Shown: positions 1 through 5,975 of the stretch, in pieces
Layout: each line of letters starts with the position of its first letter
How positions within the stretch are numbered: the stretch's first letter is position 1
Assembly: GCA_023389545.1 (NCBI GenBank)
Contig: JAEWEI010000441.1
Span: 1-9,791 of the forward strand
Direction of reading: 5' to 3'
Length of the DNA: 9,791 nucleotides
Origin: Actinomycetes bacterium
GTDB lineage: Bacteria > Actinomycetota > Actinomycetes > Actinomycetales > Cellulomonadaceae
Notes under the pieces: generated by a model
Database searches by the model: none
What the model saw: only the letters and a program-made list of their open reading frames with translations
What the model was told of the DNA's origin: nothing
Program-made: the position numbers and the translations under genes

Positions 1-1
1 G

Positions 2-259
2 GGCGCGCCACGCCGATTCGTGGTGCATGTCGACGTGGACGTGCTCGACGCACTGCTGCTGCCCGGGCCCGACATCCCCCAGTACGGCCGCGGGCTGGGG
101 CTCGACACCTTGGTCGCGCTGCTGGCCCCGTTGGCGGCCGAGCCGGGGTTCAGCGGGCTCACGCTCGTGGAGTACAACCCCGACCATGACCCGGACGGGG
201 TGTCAGCGTCGAGGCTGGTCGACGGGATCGCGCGAGCGCTGGCGCCGCAGCGGCGCTGA
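2..259 (+). CDS. Arginase/agmatinase-family (ureohydrolase) protein, C-terminal part only
   Basis: The gene enters from the left edge; the first complete codon is at base 2 and the TGA stop is at 257-259, leaving 85 residues. The visible part begins GAPRRFVVHVDVDVLD. HVDVDVLD matches the second metal-binding block of the arginase/agmatinase/formiminoglutamase fold (D-x-D-x-x-D), whose aspartates hold the manganese pair; the usual following proline is alanine here. Downstream, VEYNPDHDPDG followed by a final helix matches the end of bacterial arginase-family proteins, which often read 'Y-[ND]-P-x-x-D-P-D-G'. Members hydrolyse a guanidino group to release urea. The substrate cannot be decided from this fragment, so arginase, agmatinase or a related enzyme are all possible. 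It is convergent with the LacI-family gene, 10 nt between the two stop codons. Confidence 0.8.
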   Translation, partial: GAPRRFVVHVDVDVLDALLLPGPDIPQYGRGLGLDTLVALLAPLAAEPGFSGLTLVEYNPDHDPDGVSASRLVDGIARALAPQRR

Positions 260-273
260 CGCCCACACGTCAG
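256..273. terminator. Short hairpin spanning both convergent stop codons
   Basis: CTGACG (256-261) pairs perfectly with CGTCAG (268-273) around a 6-nt loop. The left arm contains the TGA of the arginase-family gene and the right arm contains the complement of the LacI-family stop. It is the only hairpin between the two convergent genes. It is short (6 bp) and has no T-tract, so termination activity is uncertain. Confidence 0.3.
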
Positions 274-1304
274 AGGGGACGCTGGGTGACGCGCGGCGCC
301 CCGGTGCTGCCCCGGTCCACGAGCTCCGGCGAGATGAACCACACCCCGTGCGCGGCCTCCCGCGCGTCGGGCGACTCGATGCGCCGCACGAGCTGCCGCA
401 CCGCGAGCTGGCCGAGGCGGTCGGGGGCGCTCTCGATCGAGGTGAACGGCAGTGAGAACGTGCGGGCGAACTCGTCGGAGTAGCGGCCGATCACCGACAT
501 GTCGCGGGGCGCCTCGAGGCCGCGCTCACGCAGCACGAACGGCAGCGCGGCGGCTGCGGCCTCGTTGTTCACCAGCAGCCCGGTGACGCCGGGGTGGGCG
601 TCGAGGGCCGCGCGCAGGTCCTCGCCGACGTGCGGTTGGCTGGAGGCGCCGGACACCGCGTGCAGGGTGAGGCCGCGGGTCCGGGCCTCCGCCAGGGCGG
701 CGTCGCGCAGCCGCCACACGTAGGCGCCGCCGCGCTCGACGACGTGGTCGGGCTGCGACACGAGCAGCAGTTCGCGGTGCCCGAGCCGGGCCAGGTGCTC
801 GACCATGAGGCGGCCTGCCTCGGCGAAGTCGAGGTCGAAGACGTCGACGCCGGTGGGGTCCCCGGGCAGCCCGACGAGCACTCCGGGGCGCTTGGCCGCG
901 CGCAGCACGTCGAGCCTGTCGTCGCGGTCCGCGACGTTGAGCAGCACGACGCCGTCGACCATGAGCGAGTCGGTGATCCGCTTGAGCGCGTGGGCGCCGT
1001 CCGCTTCCGAGACCAGCAGGATGTCGTAGCCGAGCTCCCGGGCGGTGTTCGAGACCCCGAGGATGTACTGGAGCATCGCGGGGGCGAACTCGTCGTCGAA
1101 GAAGTGGGCGAGCAGCCCGATCACGCGCGTCTGCGAGGTGGCGAGCGCGCGGGCCCCGGCGTTGGGCGTGTACCCGAGCTCCTCGACGGCGCGGCGCACG
1201 CGTCGCTGGATCTCCAGGGAGGTCGCCTTCTTGCCGGAGAGCACGTTGGACGCCGTGCTGCGGGAGACTCCGGCGGCCCGCGCCACCTCACCGATCGTCG
1301 CCAT
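270..1304 (-). CDS. LacI-family transcriptional repressor
   Basis: A 344-residue protein, normal length for the LacI/GalR family. Residues 1-60 are the DNA-binding domain: MATIGEVARAAGVSRSTASN is the classical helix-turn-helix and GARALATSQ the hinge helix that inserts into the minor groove. The rest is the periplasmic-binding-protein-like effector domain, starting RVIGLL and ending with a family-typical FISPELVDRGST tail. The start is placed at ATG 1304 rather than the longer frame from 1367 because the family begins 'MATI..VA..AGVS' and a GGAGG ribosome site lies at 1319-1315, 10 nt upstream. It is divergent from the carbohydrate-binding gene at 1565, and the region between them carries two palindromes, so it probably represses itself and that gene in response to a sugar. 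The effector cannot be read from sequence. Confidence 0.93.
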   Translation of the reverse strand: MATIGEVARAAGVSRSTASNVLSGKKATSLEIQRRVRRAVEELGYTPNAGARALATSQTRVIGLLAHFFDDEFAPAMLQYILGVSNTARELGYDILLVSEADGAHALKRITDSLMVDGVVLLNVADRDDRLDVLRAAKRPGVLVGLPGDPTGVDVFDLDFAEAGRLMVEHLARLGHRELLLVSQPDHVVERGGAYVWRLRDAALAEARTRGLTLHAVSGASSQPHVGEDLRAALDAHPGVTGLLVNNEAAAAALPFVLRERGLEAPRDMSVIGRYSDEFARTFSLPFTSIESAPDRLGQLAVRQLVRRIESPDAREAAHGVWFISPELVDRGSTGAPRVTQRPL

Positions 1305-1314
1305 GGACTCAGCC

Positions 1315-1344
1315 CCTCCGGGTTCGCGCGCGCGAACCCGGAGG
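1315..1344. promoter_or_regulatory. 30-bp perfect palindrome, candidate operator over the lacI-family promoter
   Basis: Fifteen bases (CCTCCGGGTTCGCGC, 1315-1329) are followed immediately by their exact reverse complement (1330-1344). The palindrome covers the predicted -10 edge, the predicted transcription start and the GGAGG ribosome site of the LacI-family gene. The centre is GCGCGCGC. Its inner arms, GGTTCGC...GCGAACC, are the same heptamer found in the palindrome at 1513-1528 but facing the other way. The likeliest role is autoregulation at the DNA level. If transcription starts at the predicted site, only a short inner hairpin (TTCGC/GCGAA) is present in RNA and the ribosome site stays free; a longer transcript would form a 13-bp stem with a 4-nt loop hiding GGAGG. 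Confidence 0.65.
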
Positions 1345-1371
1345 TTAGGCGTCGGATGCGGTCGCACGCAA
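1342..1371 (-). promoter_or_regulatory. Predicted promoter of the LacI-family gene
   Basis: On the minus strand, TTGCGT (1371-1366) is followed after 18 nt by TAACCT (1347-1342), a fair fit to the actinobacterial vegetative pattern TTGACN-18-TANNNT. Transcription would start near 1335, about 31 nt before ATG 1304. The -10 box overlaps the outer edge of the 30-bp palindrome, so anything bound there would block RNA polymerase. Confidence 0.5.
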
Positions 1372-1468
1372 TGCGGCGGGTGCGGGGGCCGGCCGATGGG
1401 CCAGGCGCTGGACGCGGGCGGCGAGGCCCGGGCGGACGCGAGCTTGTCTGATGAATCGACTGGAGGCC

Positions 1469-1498
1469 TTGACGTCGGAAATGCCCGACGCCTACCGT
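1469..1498 (+). promoter_or_regulatory. Predicted promoter of the carbohydrate-binding gene
   Basis: TTGACG (1469-1474), an 18-nt spacer and TACCGT (1493-1498) closely match the actinobacterial TTGACN-18-TANNNT promoter. The expected start of transcription is near 1505. This argues that the open frame beginning at ATG 1451 is not translated from there, since that codon lies upstream of the promoter. Confidence 0.6.
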
Positions 1499-1512
1499 CA
1501 TGAACGAAGTGC

Positions 1513-1528
1513 AGCGAACCGGTTCGCT
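1513..1528. promoter_or_regulatory. 16-bp perfect palindrome, candidate LacI-family operator
   Basis: AGCGAACCGGTTCGCT reads the same on both strands and has the central CG step typical of LacI/GalR operators. It sits roughly 8-24 nt after the predicted transcription start of the rightward promoter and before the GGGAGG ribosome site, a standard roadblock position. The adjacent LacI-family gene is the natural binding partner. Confidence 0.65.
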
Positions 1529-1564
1529 AGTTTGAGGTCACAAGCGGGAGGTGCGACCTCGCCG

Positions 1565-2473
1565 ATGACCTCGCCGGGGCACGCCCACCCCGACGCCGTG
1601 CAGAGCGTCTACGAGGCGGAGCTCGCCGAGCCCGACGGCGCCACGGCCGACTACCAGCGCAAGAAGCTCTCCGGCTCCGGCACGGCGGTGCTGCGCCGCG
1701 ACGACGAGGTCACCTTCTGGGTGTACTCCGCCGCCGACGCGGAGTCCACGTTGCGGCTCGAGACAGTCGCCTCGGGCGACGCCGTGCTGCGGGTCAACGG
1801 GACCCGGGTCGCGGACGTCAAGAAGTCGACCACGGCGCAGGTCGTGCTGTCGGGCGGCGTCAACAAGGTGACGGTCACCGGCGTTCGCGGCACGACGGTC
1901 ATCGACCGGCTGCTCGTCGAGCCGACCGCAGGCGCCCTGCGCGGGACCACCTACCAGGCGGAGGACGCCATCCTCGGCGGCTCGGCGGCCGTCGCGGACC
2001 GGTCGCTCGCCGCCAACGGGAAGGCCGTCACCGGGATTGGCGGGGAGCCCGGCAACGAGAACACGCTGACGTTCGACGTGTCCGCCCCGGCCACAGGGCG
2101 CTACGCGCTGACGATCCGCTACGCCAACCCGGAGCAGTCACCCGCGACGCACTACAACCCCGACCCGCTGGCGCGGCACGCCGACCTCGCCATCAACGGG
2201 GCGCACGCCAGCCGCATCGTGTTCCCGCACACCTTCCACCAGAACAACTTCTGGGACCTCACCGTGCAGGTCGACCTGGTGAAGGGAAGCAACACGCTGG
2301 CGTTCTCCTCGCAGGAGCTCCCGGGCTTCGACGGGACGACGCTCATCTCGGACACGTTCCCCGACGTGCTGCTGCGGTCGCAGTTCGCGCCGGACGTGGA
2401 CTCGGTGACCGTCACGCCGTTCTCCAAGGTCGCGACCGCGACCGGCCCGCCGTGGGGAAACGGTCGAAAGTGA
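1565..2473 (+). CDS. Tandem carbohydrate-binding-like domains (CBM6/CBM35 type), catalytic domain absent
   Basis: A 302-residue protein if started at ATG 1565. The only ribosome site, GGGAGG at 1546-1551, is 13 nt upstream, longer than ideal; the frame stays open to ATG 1451, but that codon lies upstream of the predicted promoter. Residues about 16-120 start with VYEAELAEPDGA and form one beta-rich domain with VLRVNGTRV. Residues about 129-288 start TTYQAEDAILGGSAAV and contain GRYALTIRYAN and DLAINGAHASR, the signature of CBM6/CBM35-like galactose-binding folds. Such tandem modules normally follow the catalytic domain of exported glycoside hydrolases in Actinobacteria. Here there is no signal peptide and no catalytic domain from any possible start. 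It may be the remnant of a deleted enzyme or an intracellular sugar-binding protein. The promoter, palindrome and LacI neighbour suggest sugar control. Confidence 0.75.
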   Translation: MTSPGHAHPDAVQSVYEAELAEPDGATADYQRKKLSGSGTAVLRRDDEVTFWVYSAADAESTLRLETVASGDAVLRVNGTRVADVKKSTTAQVVLSGGVNKVTVTGVRGTTVIDRLLVEPTAGALRGTTYQAEDAILGGSAAVADRSLAANGKAVTGIGGEPGNENTLTFDVSAPATGRYALTIRYANPEQSPATHYNPDPLARHADLAINGAHASRIVFPHTFHQNNFWDLTVQVDLVKGSNTLAFSSQELPGFDGTTLISDTFPDVLLRSQFAPDVDSVTVTPFSKVATATGPPWGNGRK

Positions 2474-2494
2474 CAGTCCCCAGGTGACACCGTG

Positions 2495-2526
2495 GGCCCC
2501 CGTCGCATCTCCATGCGGCGGGGGCC
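2495..2526. terminator. Strong hairpin terminator between convergent genes
   Basis: GGCCCCCGTCGCAT (2495-2508) pairs with ATGCGGCGGGGGCC (2513-2526) around the loop CTCC, giving 14 pairs with a single G-U wobble (2503/2518). It begins 22 nt after the carbohydrate-binding gene and ends 3 nt beyond the TetR-family stop, so it can serve both strands. There is no T-tract on either side, as is common for intrinsic terminators in GC-rich actinobacteria. Confidence 0.8.
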
Positions 2527-2529
2527 TCG

Positions 2530-3105
2530 TCATGTCGCCGTGATGCGCCGGACCGCGAGCGCCACATCCGCGTCGTCATGCGGCTGTGTGTCGAGGGCCC
2601 GGTGGATGGTCATCCCCTCGATCAGAGCGTCGACGACGCGCGCGGTCGCCGGGTCGAAGCACCGCTCGAGCGCGGCGCGACTGCGGCGCATCCACGCGTT
2701 CGTCAGATCCCGGTAGGCGGGATCACGGGCCGCGAGCGTGTACAGCTCGTGGGTGAGCACGAGCTCACGCCGGTCGGGGAACACGTCCCGCAGGATGATG
2801 TCGATGACCGCCTGGGCGCCGCCCTGGCGGTCCCCCGGCTCGACCTGGCCCAGCCGGGCGGCGAACCGCTCGGACATGGCGGTGGCGAACCGGGTGAACG
2901 CCTCGCGCAGCAGCTCGTCCCGGCCGGTGAAGTGGTAGGTCATCGAGCCCAGCGGCACGCCGGCCTGCACGGCGACGCGGCGGTGGGAGGTGCCGTCGAC
3001 GCCGTCCTCGGCGATGACCTCGATGCACGCCTCGATGATCCGGTCCCGGCGCCCTGGGTCGTGGCGGCGGGTGCGGGCGCGGGGGGCGGCCTCCGTGGGA
3101 GGCAC
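2530..3105 (-). CDS. TetR-family transcriptional regulator
   Basis: A 191-residue protein from GTG 3105. Residues 21-70 form the TetR DNA-binding domain: RDRIIEACIEVIAEDGVDGT, then RRVAVQAGVPLGSMTYHF as the recognition helix-turn-helix and GRDELLREAF as the following helix. The remainder is a helical effector/dimer domain with no recognisable ligand signature. The frame is open further up to 3255, but that part overlaps the acetyltransferase gene and is arginine-rich shadow sequence. GTG 3105 starts 2 nt after the acetyltransferase stop; no good ribosome site is seen, consistent with translational coupling. It probably controls its own operon through the inverted repeat at 3688-3719. The inducer is unknown. 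Confidence 0.9.
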   Translation of the reverse strand: MPPTEAAPRARTRRHDPGRRDRIIEACIEVIAEDGVDGTSHRRVAVQAGVPLGSMTYHFTGRDELLREAFTRFATAMSERFAARLGQVEPGDRQGGAQAVIDIILRDVFPDRRELVLTHELYTLAARDPAYRDLTNAWMRRSRAALERCFDPATARVVDALIEGMTIHRALDTQPHDDADVALAVRRITAT

Positions 3106-3107
3106 CG

Positions 3108-3695
3108 TCAGATGTTCTCGCGGATGACACGCGCGGGGTTGCCGACGGCGACGACGTTCGCCGGGATGTCCTTGGTGACGACCGAGCCGGCGCCGATCAC
3201 GGAGTTCTCGCCGATGGTCACGCCGGGGCACACGATGACGCCGCCGCCGAGCCACACGTTGTCGCCGATGGTGATGGGCTTCGCGGCCTCGAGCTTGTCG
3301 CGGCGGGGCTGCGGGTCCACCGGGTGCGTGGGGGTGAGCAACTGCACGTGCGGGCCGATCTGGCAGTCGGCGCCGATGCTGATGGGCGCCACGTCGAGCG
3401 CTGTCAGGCCCATGTTGATGAACGTGCGGGGGCCGACGGTGATCTGGTTGCCGTAGTCGACGTAGACGGGCGCCCGCACGAACGCCGTCTCGTCGAGGCT
3501 GCCGAACAGCTCGCGCGCGACCCGCTGGCCGGCGTCGGGGTCCTGGTCGTACGCGGCCTGGAACCGGGCCGCGAGCTGGATGGCCTTCTTCTGGCTCTCG
3601 ACGATGGCCGGGTCGTCGGCGATGTACAGGTCTCCGGCGAGCATGCGCTCGTGGTTGGTGCGCTCGTCGCCGGCGAAGTAGTCAGTCGTCGTCAT
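3108..3695 (-). CDS. maa: Maltose/galactoside-type sugar O-acetyltransferase (left-handed beta-helix)
   Basis: A 195-residue cytoplasmic enzyme if started at ATG 3695; family members such as Maa and LacA are about 185-205. It transfers acetyl from acetyl-CoA to a sugar hydroxyl. The N-terminal block HERMLAGDLYIADDP is the Maa-type domain, and hexapeptide repeats (ISIGADCQIGPHV, ITIGDNVWLGGGV, VTIGENSVIGAGSVV) form the beta-helix. H124 in TPTHPVDP corresponds to the family's catalytic histidine, and the end AVGNPARVI is typical. ATG 3713 in the same frame is an alternative, 6 residues longer, with a GGTGAG ribosome-like site overlapping the previous stop. ATG 3695 has no ribosome site and would suit a leaderless mRNA (TACGCT lies 8-13 nt before it). 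Both starts lie inside a large inverted repeat. It is followed directly by the TetR-family gene. The physiological acceptor is not known; the symbol is by family resemblance. Confidence 0.9.
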   Translation of the reverse strand: MTTTDYFAGDERTNHERMLAGDLYIADDPAIVESQKKAIQLAARFQAAYDQDPDAGQRVARELFGSLDETAFVRAPVYVDYGNQITVGPRTFINMGLTALDVAPISIGADCQIGPHVQLLTPTHPVDPQPRRDKLEAAKPITIGDNVWLGGGVIVCPGVTIGENSVIGAGSVVTKDIPANVVAVGNPARVIRENI

Positions 3696-3719
3696 GTGTA
3701 CGAGCGTACACATGACGAC
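3688..3719. promoter_or_regulatory. 32-bp inverted repeat, candidate TetR-family operator
   Basis: GTCGTCATGTGTACG (3688-3702) and CGTACACATGACGAC (3705-3719) are exact reverse complements separated by AG. The inner part TGTACG-AG-CGTACA has the size and symmetry of TetR-family operators. It covers the acetyltransferase start codon (3695-3693) and almost the whole 28-nt gap to the upstream gene. On the minus strand TACGCT (within the repeat, 8-13 nt before ATG 3695) fits TANNNT, so a protein bound here would cover the -10 box and transcript start. The TetR-family gene in the same operon is the likely binder. Confidence 0.7.
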
Positions 3720-3723
3720 TGGC

Positions 3724-4146
3724 TCACCCGCGGATCTGCCGGCGCCTGCGCACCGCGAGGGTGACCACCAGGGAGAGCGCGGCCAGGATGATGAGCCCGA
3801 TGAGCACCACCTCGACAGTCGAGACGTCCTGGCCGGTCTGCTCCTTGTCGGAGTCCTGATGCGGCCCGTCGACGCCCCCGCCGTACCCCGCCGAGGGAGA
3901 CGTCGCGGACTCGCCCGTCGACGTGGCCTCGTCGGGCGACGTCGTTCCGTCGCCGGGCGCGGTCGTGCTCTGAGGAGGGCTCGACGTGACCTCGTCCATC
4001 GACGCGGAGGCCGCGGGGCCTGACGCGATCAGCGAGGCGACCACCACGAGCGGCACGACCAGGGCCGCGAGGACCCATGACCGCCGCCGCAAGACAGGCA
4101 GCTGGGGGCTGGCAAGGCGCAGAGGCGTTGGCGTCATGCGCGCCAT
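3724..4146 (-). CDS. Small secreted, C-terminally anchored Ser/Thr-rich protein of unknown function
   Basis: A 140-residue protein from ATG 4146; ATG 4137, giving 137 residues, is nearly as likely, and neither has a clear ribosome site. Residues 20-22 are arginines followed by a hydrophobic stretch (about 24-42) and an ASA cleavage site near 48, a plausible signal peptide. Residues 50-108 are rich in Ser, Thr, Pro, Gly and acidic residues with no cysteine, a flexible extracytoplasmic region. Residues about 111-132 are a membrane helix followed by RRRR, giving an N-out, C-in orientation. It resembles a sortase-anchored tail but has no LPXTG-type motif. It starts 47 nt after the downstream ABC half-transporter gene and may share its transcript; partnership with the exporter is only an inference. 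I do not recognise the family. Confidence 0.7.
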   Translation of the reverse strand: MARMTPTPLRLASPQLPVLRRRSWVLAALVVPLVVVASLIASGPAASASMDEVTSSPPQSTTAPGDGTTSPDEATSTGESATSPSAGYGGGVDGPHQDSDKEQTGQDVSTVEVVLIGLIILAALSLVVTLAVRRRRQIRG

Positions 4147-4193
4147 CGTGCGCGACCCCGCCCCTGCCCGCACCCGGAACGCCGCACAGCCGG

Positions 4194-5975
4194 TCAGGAG
4201 TCGGCGTACGCCCGGGCCTGCAGCGCCCACAGCTCGGCGTACCGGCCCCCGGCCGCCATCAGCTCGGTGTGCGAGCCGTGCTCGACGACACGCCCGCCAT
4301 CGAGGACGACGATCCGGTCGGCGAGCCGCACCGTCGACATGCGGTGGGTCACGAACAGCGTGACGCCGCCGACCCGCGCCGCGACGTCCGCCGCCGTGGC
4401 CTGGTAGGCGTCGACGAGCCGCTGCTCCGCGAGCGCGTCGAGTGCTGCCGCCGGCTCGTCGAGGATGAGCAGCAGCGGGTCGTCGCGCATGAGCGACCGT
4501 GCGAAGCCGACGTTCTGCCACTGCCCGCCCGACAGCTCGCGTCCGTCGTCGTAGCCGATTCCGAGCACATCGGTGAGCGCGAGCTCGTCGGCGATGGGGG
4601 CGCCGGTTCGGGTGAGGGCCGCACGAACAGGCTCGGGCTCGTCGACGGAGTCCAGGCGGCCGATGCCGATGCTCTGCTGGAGTGAGAGCTCGACGCGCGC
4701 GAAGTCCTGGTAGAGCGCGGCGGTGCGCTCACGCCACCGGTCGGGCTCCACGGTTGCGAGGTCAGAGCCGCCGACCAGGATGCGTCCGGACGTCGGCCGA
4801 TACAGGCCGGCGAGGAGCTTGAGCAGCGTGCTCTTGCCGGCGCCGTTCTCACCGACGAGCGCCACCGACTCCCCGGCGGGCAGGTGCAGGTCGACGTCGT
4901 CGAGGACGGTGCGCTCGGAGCCCGGGTACCGGAACGTCAGGCCCTCAAGCCGGATGCCGTCGCCGGTGTCGGCGGGCAGCGCGTCCGTCGCCGGCGCCTC
5001 GTCGTCGGCCGCGACCTGGCCCGCCAGGGCCACGAAACGCCGCAGGCCCGCCGACGCGCGGTGCACCGAGCCGAGCAGCTCGACGCCCGCGGACATCTGC
5101 ACGCTGAGCTGCGTGGCGAGCGTGATGGTCAGCACCACGTCGCCGACGCTCGCGCGCCCGTCACGGGCGAGGGCGAAAGCCCCGACGACGGCGCCCGCGT
5201 ACGCGACCCCGAAGGCGAGCTGGCCGCCACTGCGCAGCAACGCGTACCGCAGGTCCGCCCGCGACATCGCCGAGCCGTAGGACGCGAGCAGCTCCCGCTG
5301 GCGCTCCACGATGAACCCGGCCCCGCCACTGAGCCGGATCTCCTTCTGCGATGCCGGGCTCGCGGCGAGCCCGCGCAGCGAGCGGATGGCCCTGGTCGTC
5401 GGAGCCTGCTCCTCGCGCACAGCCTGGAGCCTCGTCTCGGCGCGCCGGCCCACCAGCACGGGCAGCACCGCGACGACCGCGAGCAGCGGGAGCCACGGCG
5501 ACACCGTCGCCAGCACCACGGCCGTCAGCAGCACCTGCACGCACGTGGCGCCGAGCTGCAGCCCCAACTGCACCGTCGCGCGCATCTGCATGACGTCCTG
5601 GCGCAGCAGGTCGACCCGGTCAGCGAACGCCGGATCGTCGGCGCGGTCGAGGTGGCGCGGGCCGTTGACCAGCCGGAGCAGCTGCCGGTTGAACTCCTCC
5701 TCGGTGAGCTCCGCGAGCTCGAAGTAGTACAGGTGCGCGAAGTGACCGAGCATGAGCTCGCCCGTCAACGCGAGCGCGACGACGACCACCCAGCCGGCCG
5801 CCCGCCCCGCGTCGCCATCGAGCACACCGTCCACGAGCCGCCCGGCGCCGAGGGCGACGAGGGGCGTGGCGACCGCGCCAAGCAGCAGCAGGCTTCCGCC
5901 GATCACGAGCCGCCGACGGTCGAGCCTCCATCCGATGGCGAACAGCCGGCCCAGGCAGAACAGGACGTCGTTCAT
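4194..5975 (-). CDS. ABC exporter half-transporter (membrane domain plus ATPase), second of a pair
   Basis: A 593-residue protein with the usual exporter layout: a six-helix membrane domain over about residues 1-310, then a nucleotide-binding domain. In the ATPase are Walker A GENGAGKST (about 373-381), signature LSGGQWQ (481-487), Walker B LLLILDEP with catalytic E507, and the switch histidine in VTHRMS (H544). All key residues are present, so this site looks competent. The start ATG 5975 overlaps the stop of the preceding ABC gene (ATGA), indicating coupled translation and a heterodimer with it. The LSGGQWQ form of the signature is common in actinobacterial exporter pairs, including those of class III lanthipeptide loci (RamA/RamB type), but no precursor or modifying enzyme lies here. 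The transported substrate is unknown. Confidence 0.93.
   Translation of the reverse strand: MNDVLFCLGRLFAIGWRLDRRRLVIGGSLLLLGAVATPLVALGAGRLVDGVLDGDAGRAAGWVVVVALALTGELMLGHFAHLYYFELAELTEEEFNRQLLRLVNGPRHLDRADDPAFADRVDLLRQDVMQMRATVQLGLQLGATCVQVLLTAVVLATVSPWLPLLAVVAVLPVLVGRRAETRLQAVREEQAPTTRAIRSLRGLAASPASQKEIRLSGGAGFIVERQRELLASYGSAMSRADLRYALLRSGGQLAFGVAYAGAVVGAFALARDGRASVGDVVLTITLATQLSVQMSAGVELLGSVHRASAGLRRFVALAGQVAADDEAPATDALPADTGDGIRLEGLTFRYPGSERTVLDDVDLHLPAGESVALVGENGAGKSTLLKLLAGLYRPTSGRILVGGSDLATVEPDRWRERTAALYQDFARVELSLQQSIGIGRLDSVDEPEPVRAALTRTGAPIADELALTDVLGIGYDDGRELSGGQWQNVGFARSLMRDDPLLLILDEPAAALDALAEQRLVDAYQATAADVAARVGGVTLFVTHRMSTVRLADRIVVLDGGRVVEHGSHTELMAAGGRYAELWALQARAYADS

Noticed and set aside
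594..1451. Plus-strand open frame of 285 codons antisense to the LacI-family gene
   Set aside because: The minus strand carries a complete LacI-family protein; this frame has no recognisable domain and runs through the control region.
1451..1564. Upstream start (ATG 1451) for the carbohydrate-binding gene
   Set aside because: The codon lies upstream of a good promoter (1469-1498), and the extra 38 residues contain no signal peptide or domain.
3106..3255. N-terminal extension of the TetR-family gene
   Set aside because: It overlaps the well-conserved acetyltransferase C-terminus and encodes arginine-rich shadow sequence; TetR proteins start shortly before the first helix.
4147..4521. N-terminal extension of the small secreted protein into the ABC gene
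   Set aside because: The extension is out of frame with the ABC gene, Arg/Ala-rich, and would bury the signal peptide in the interior.
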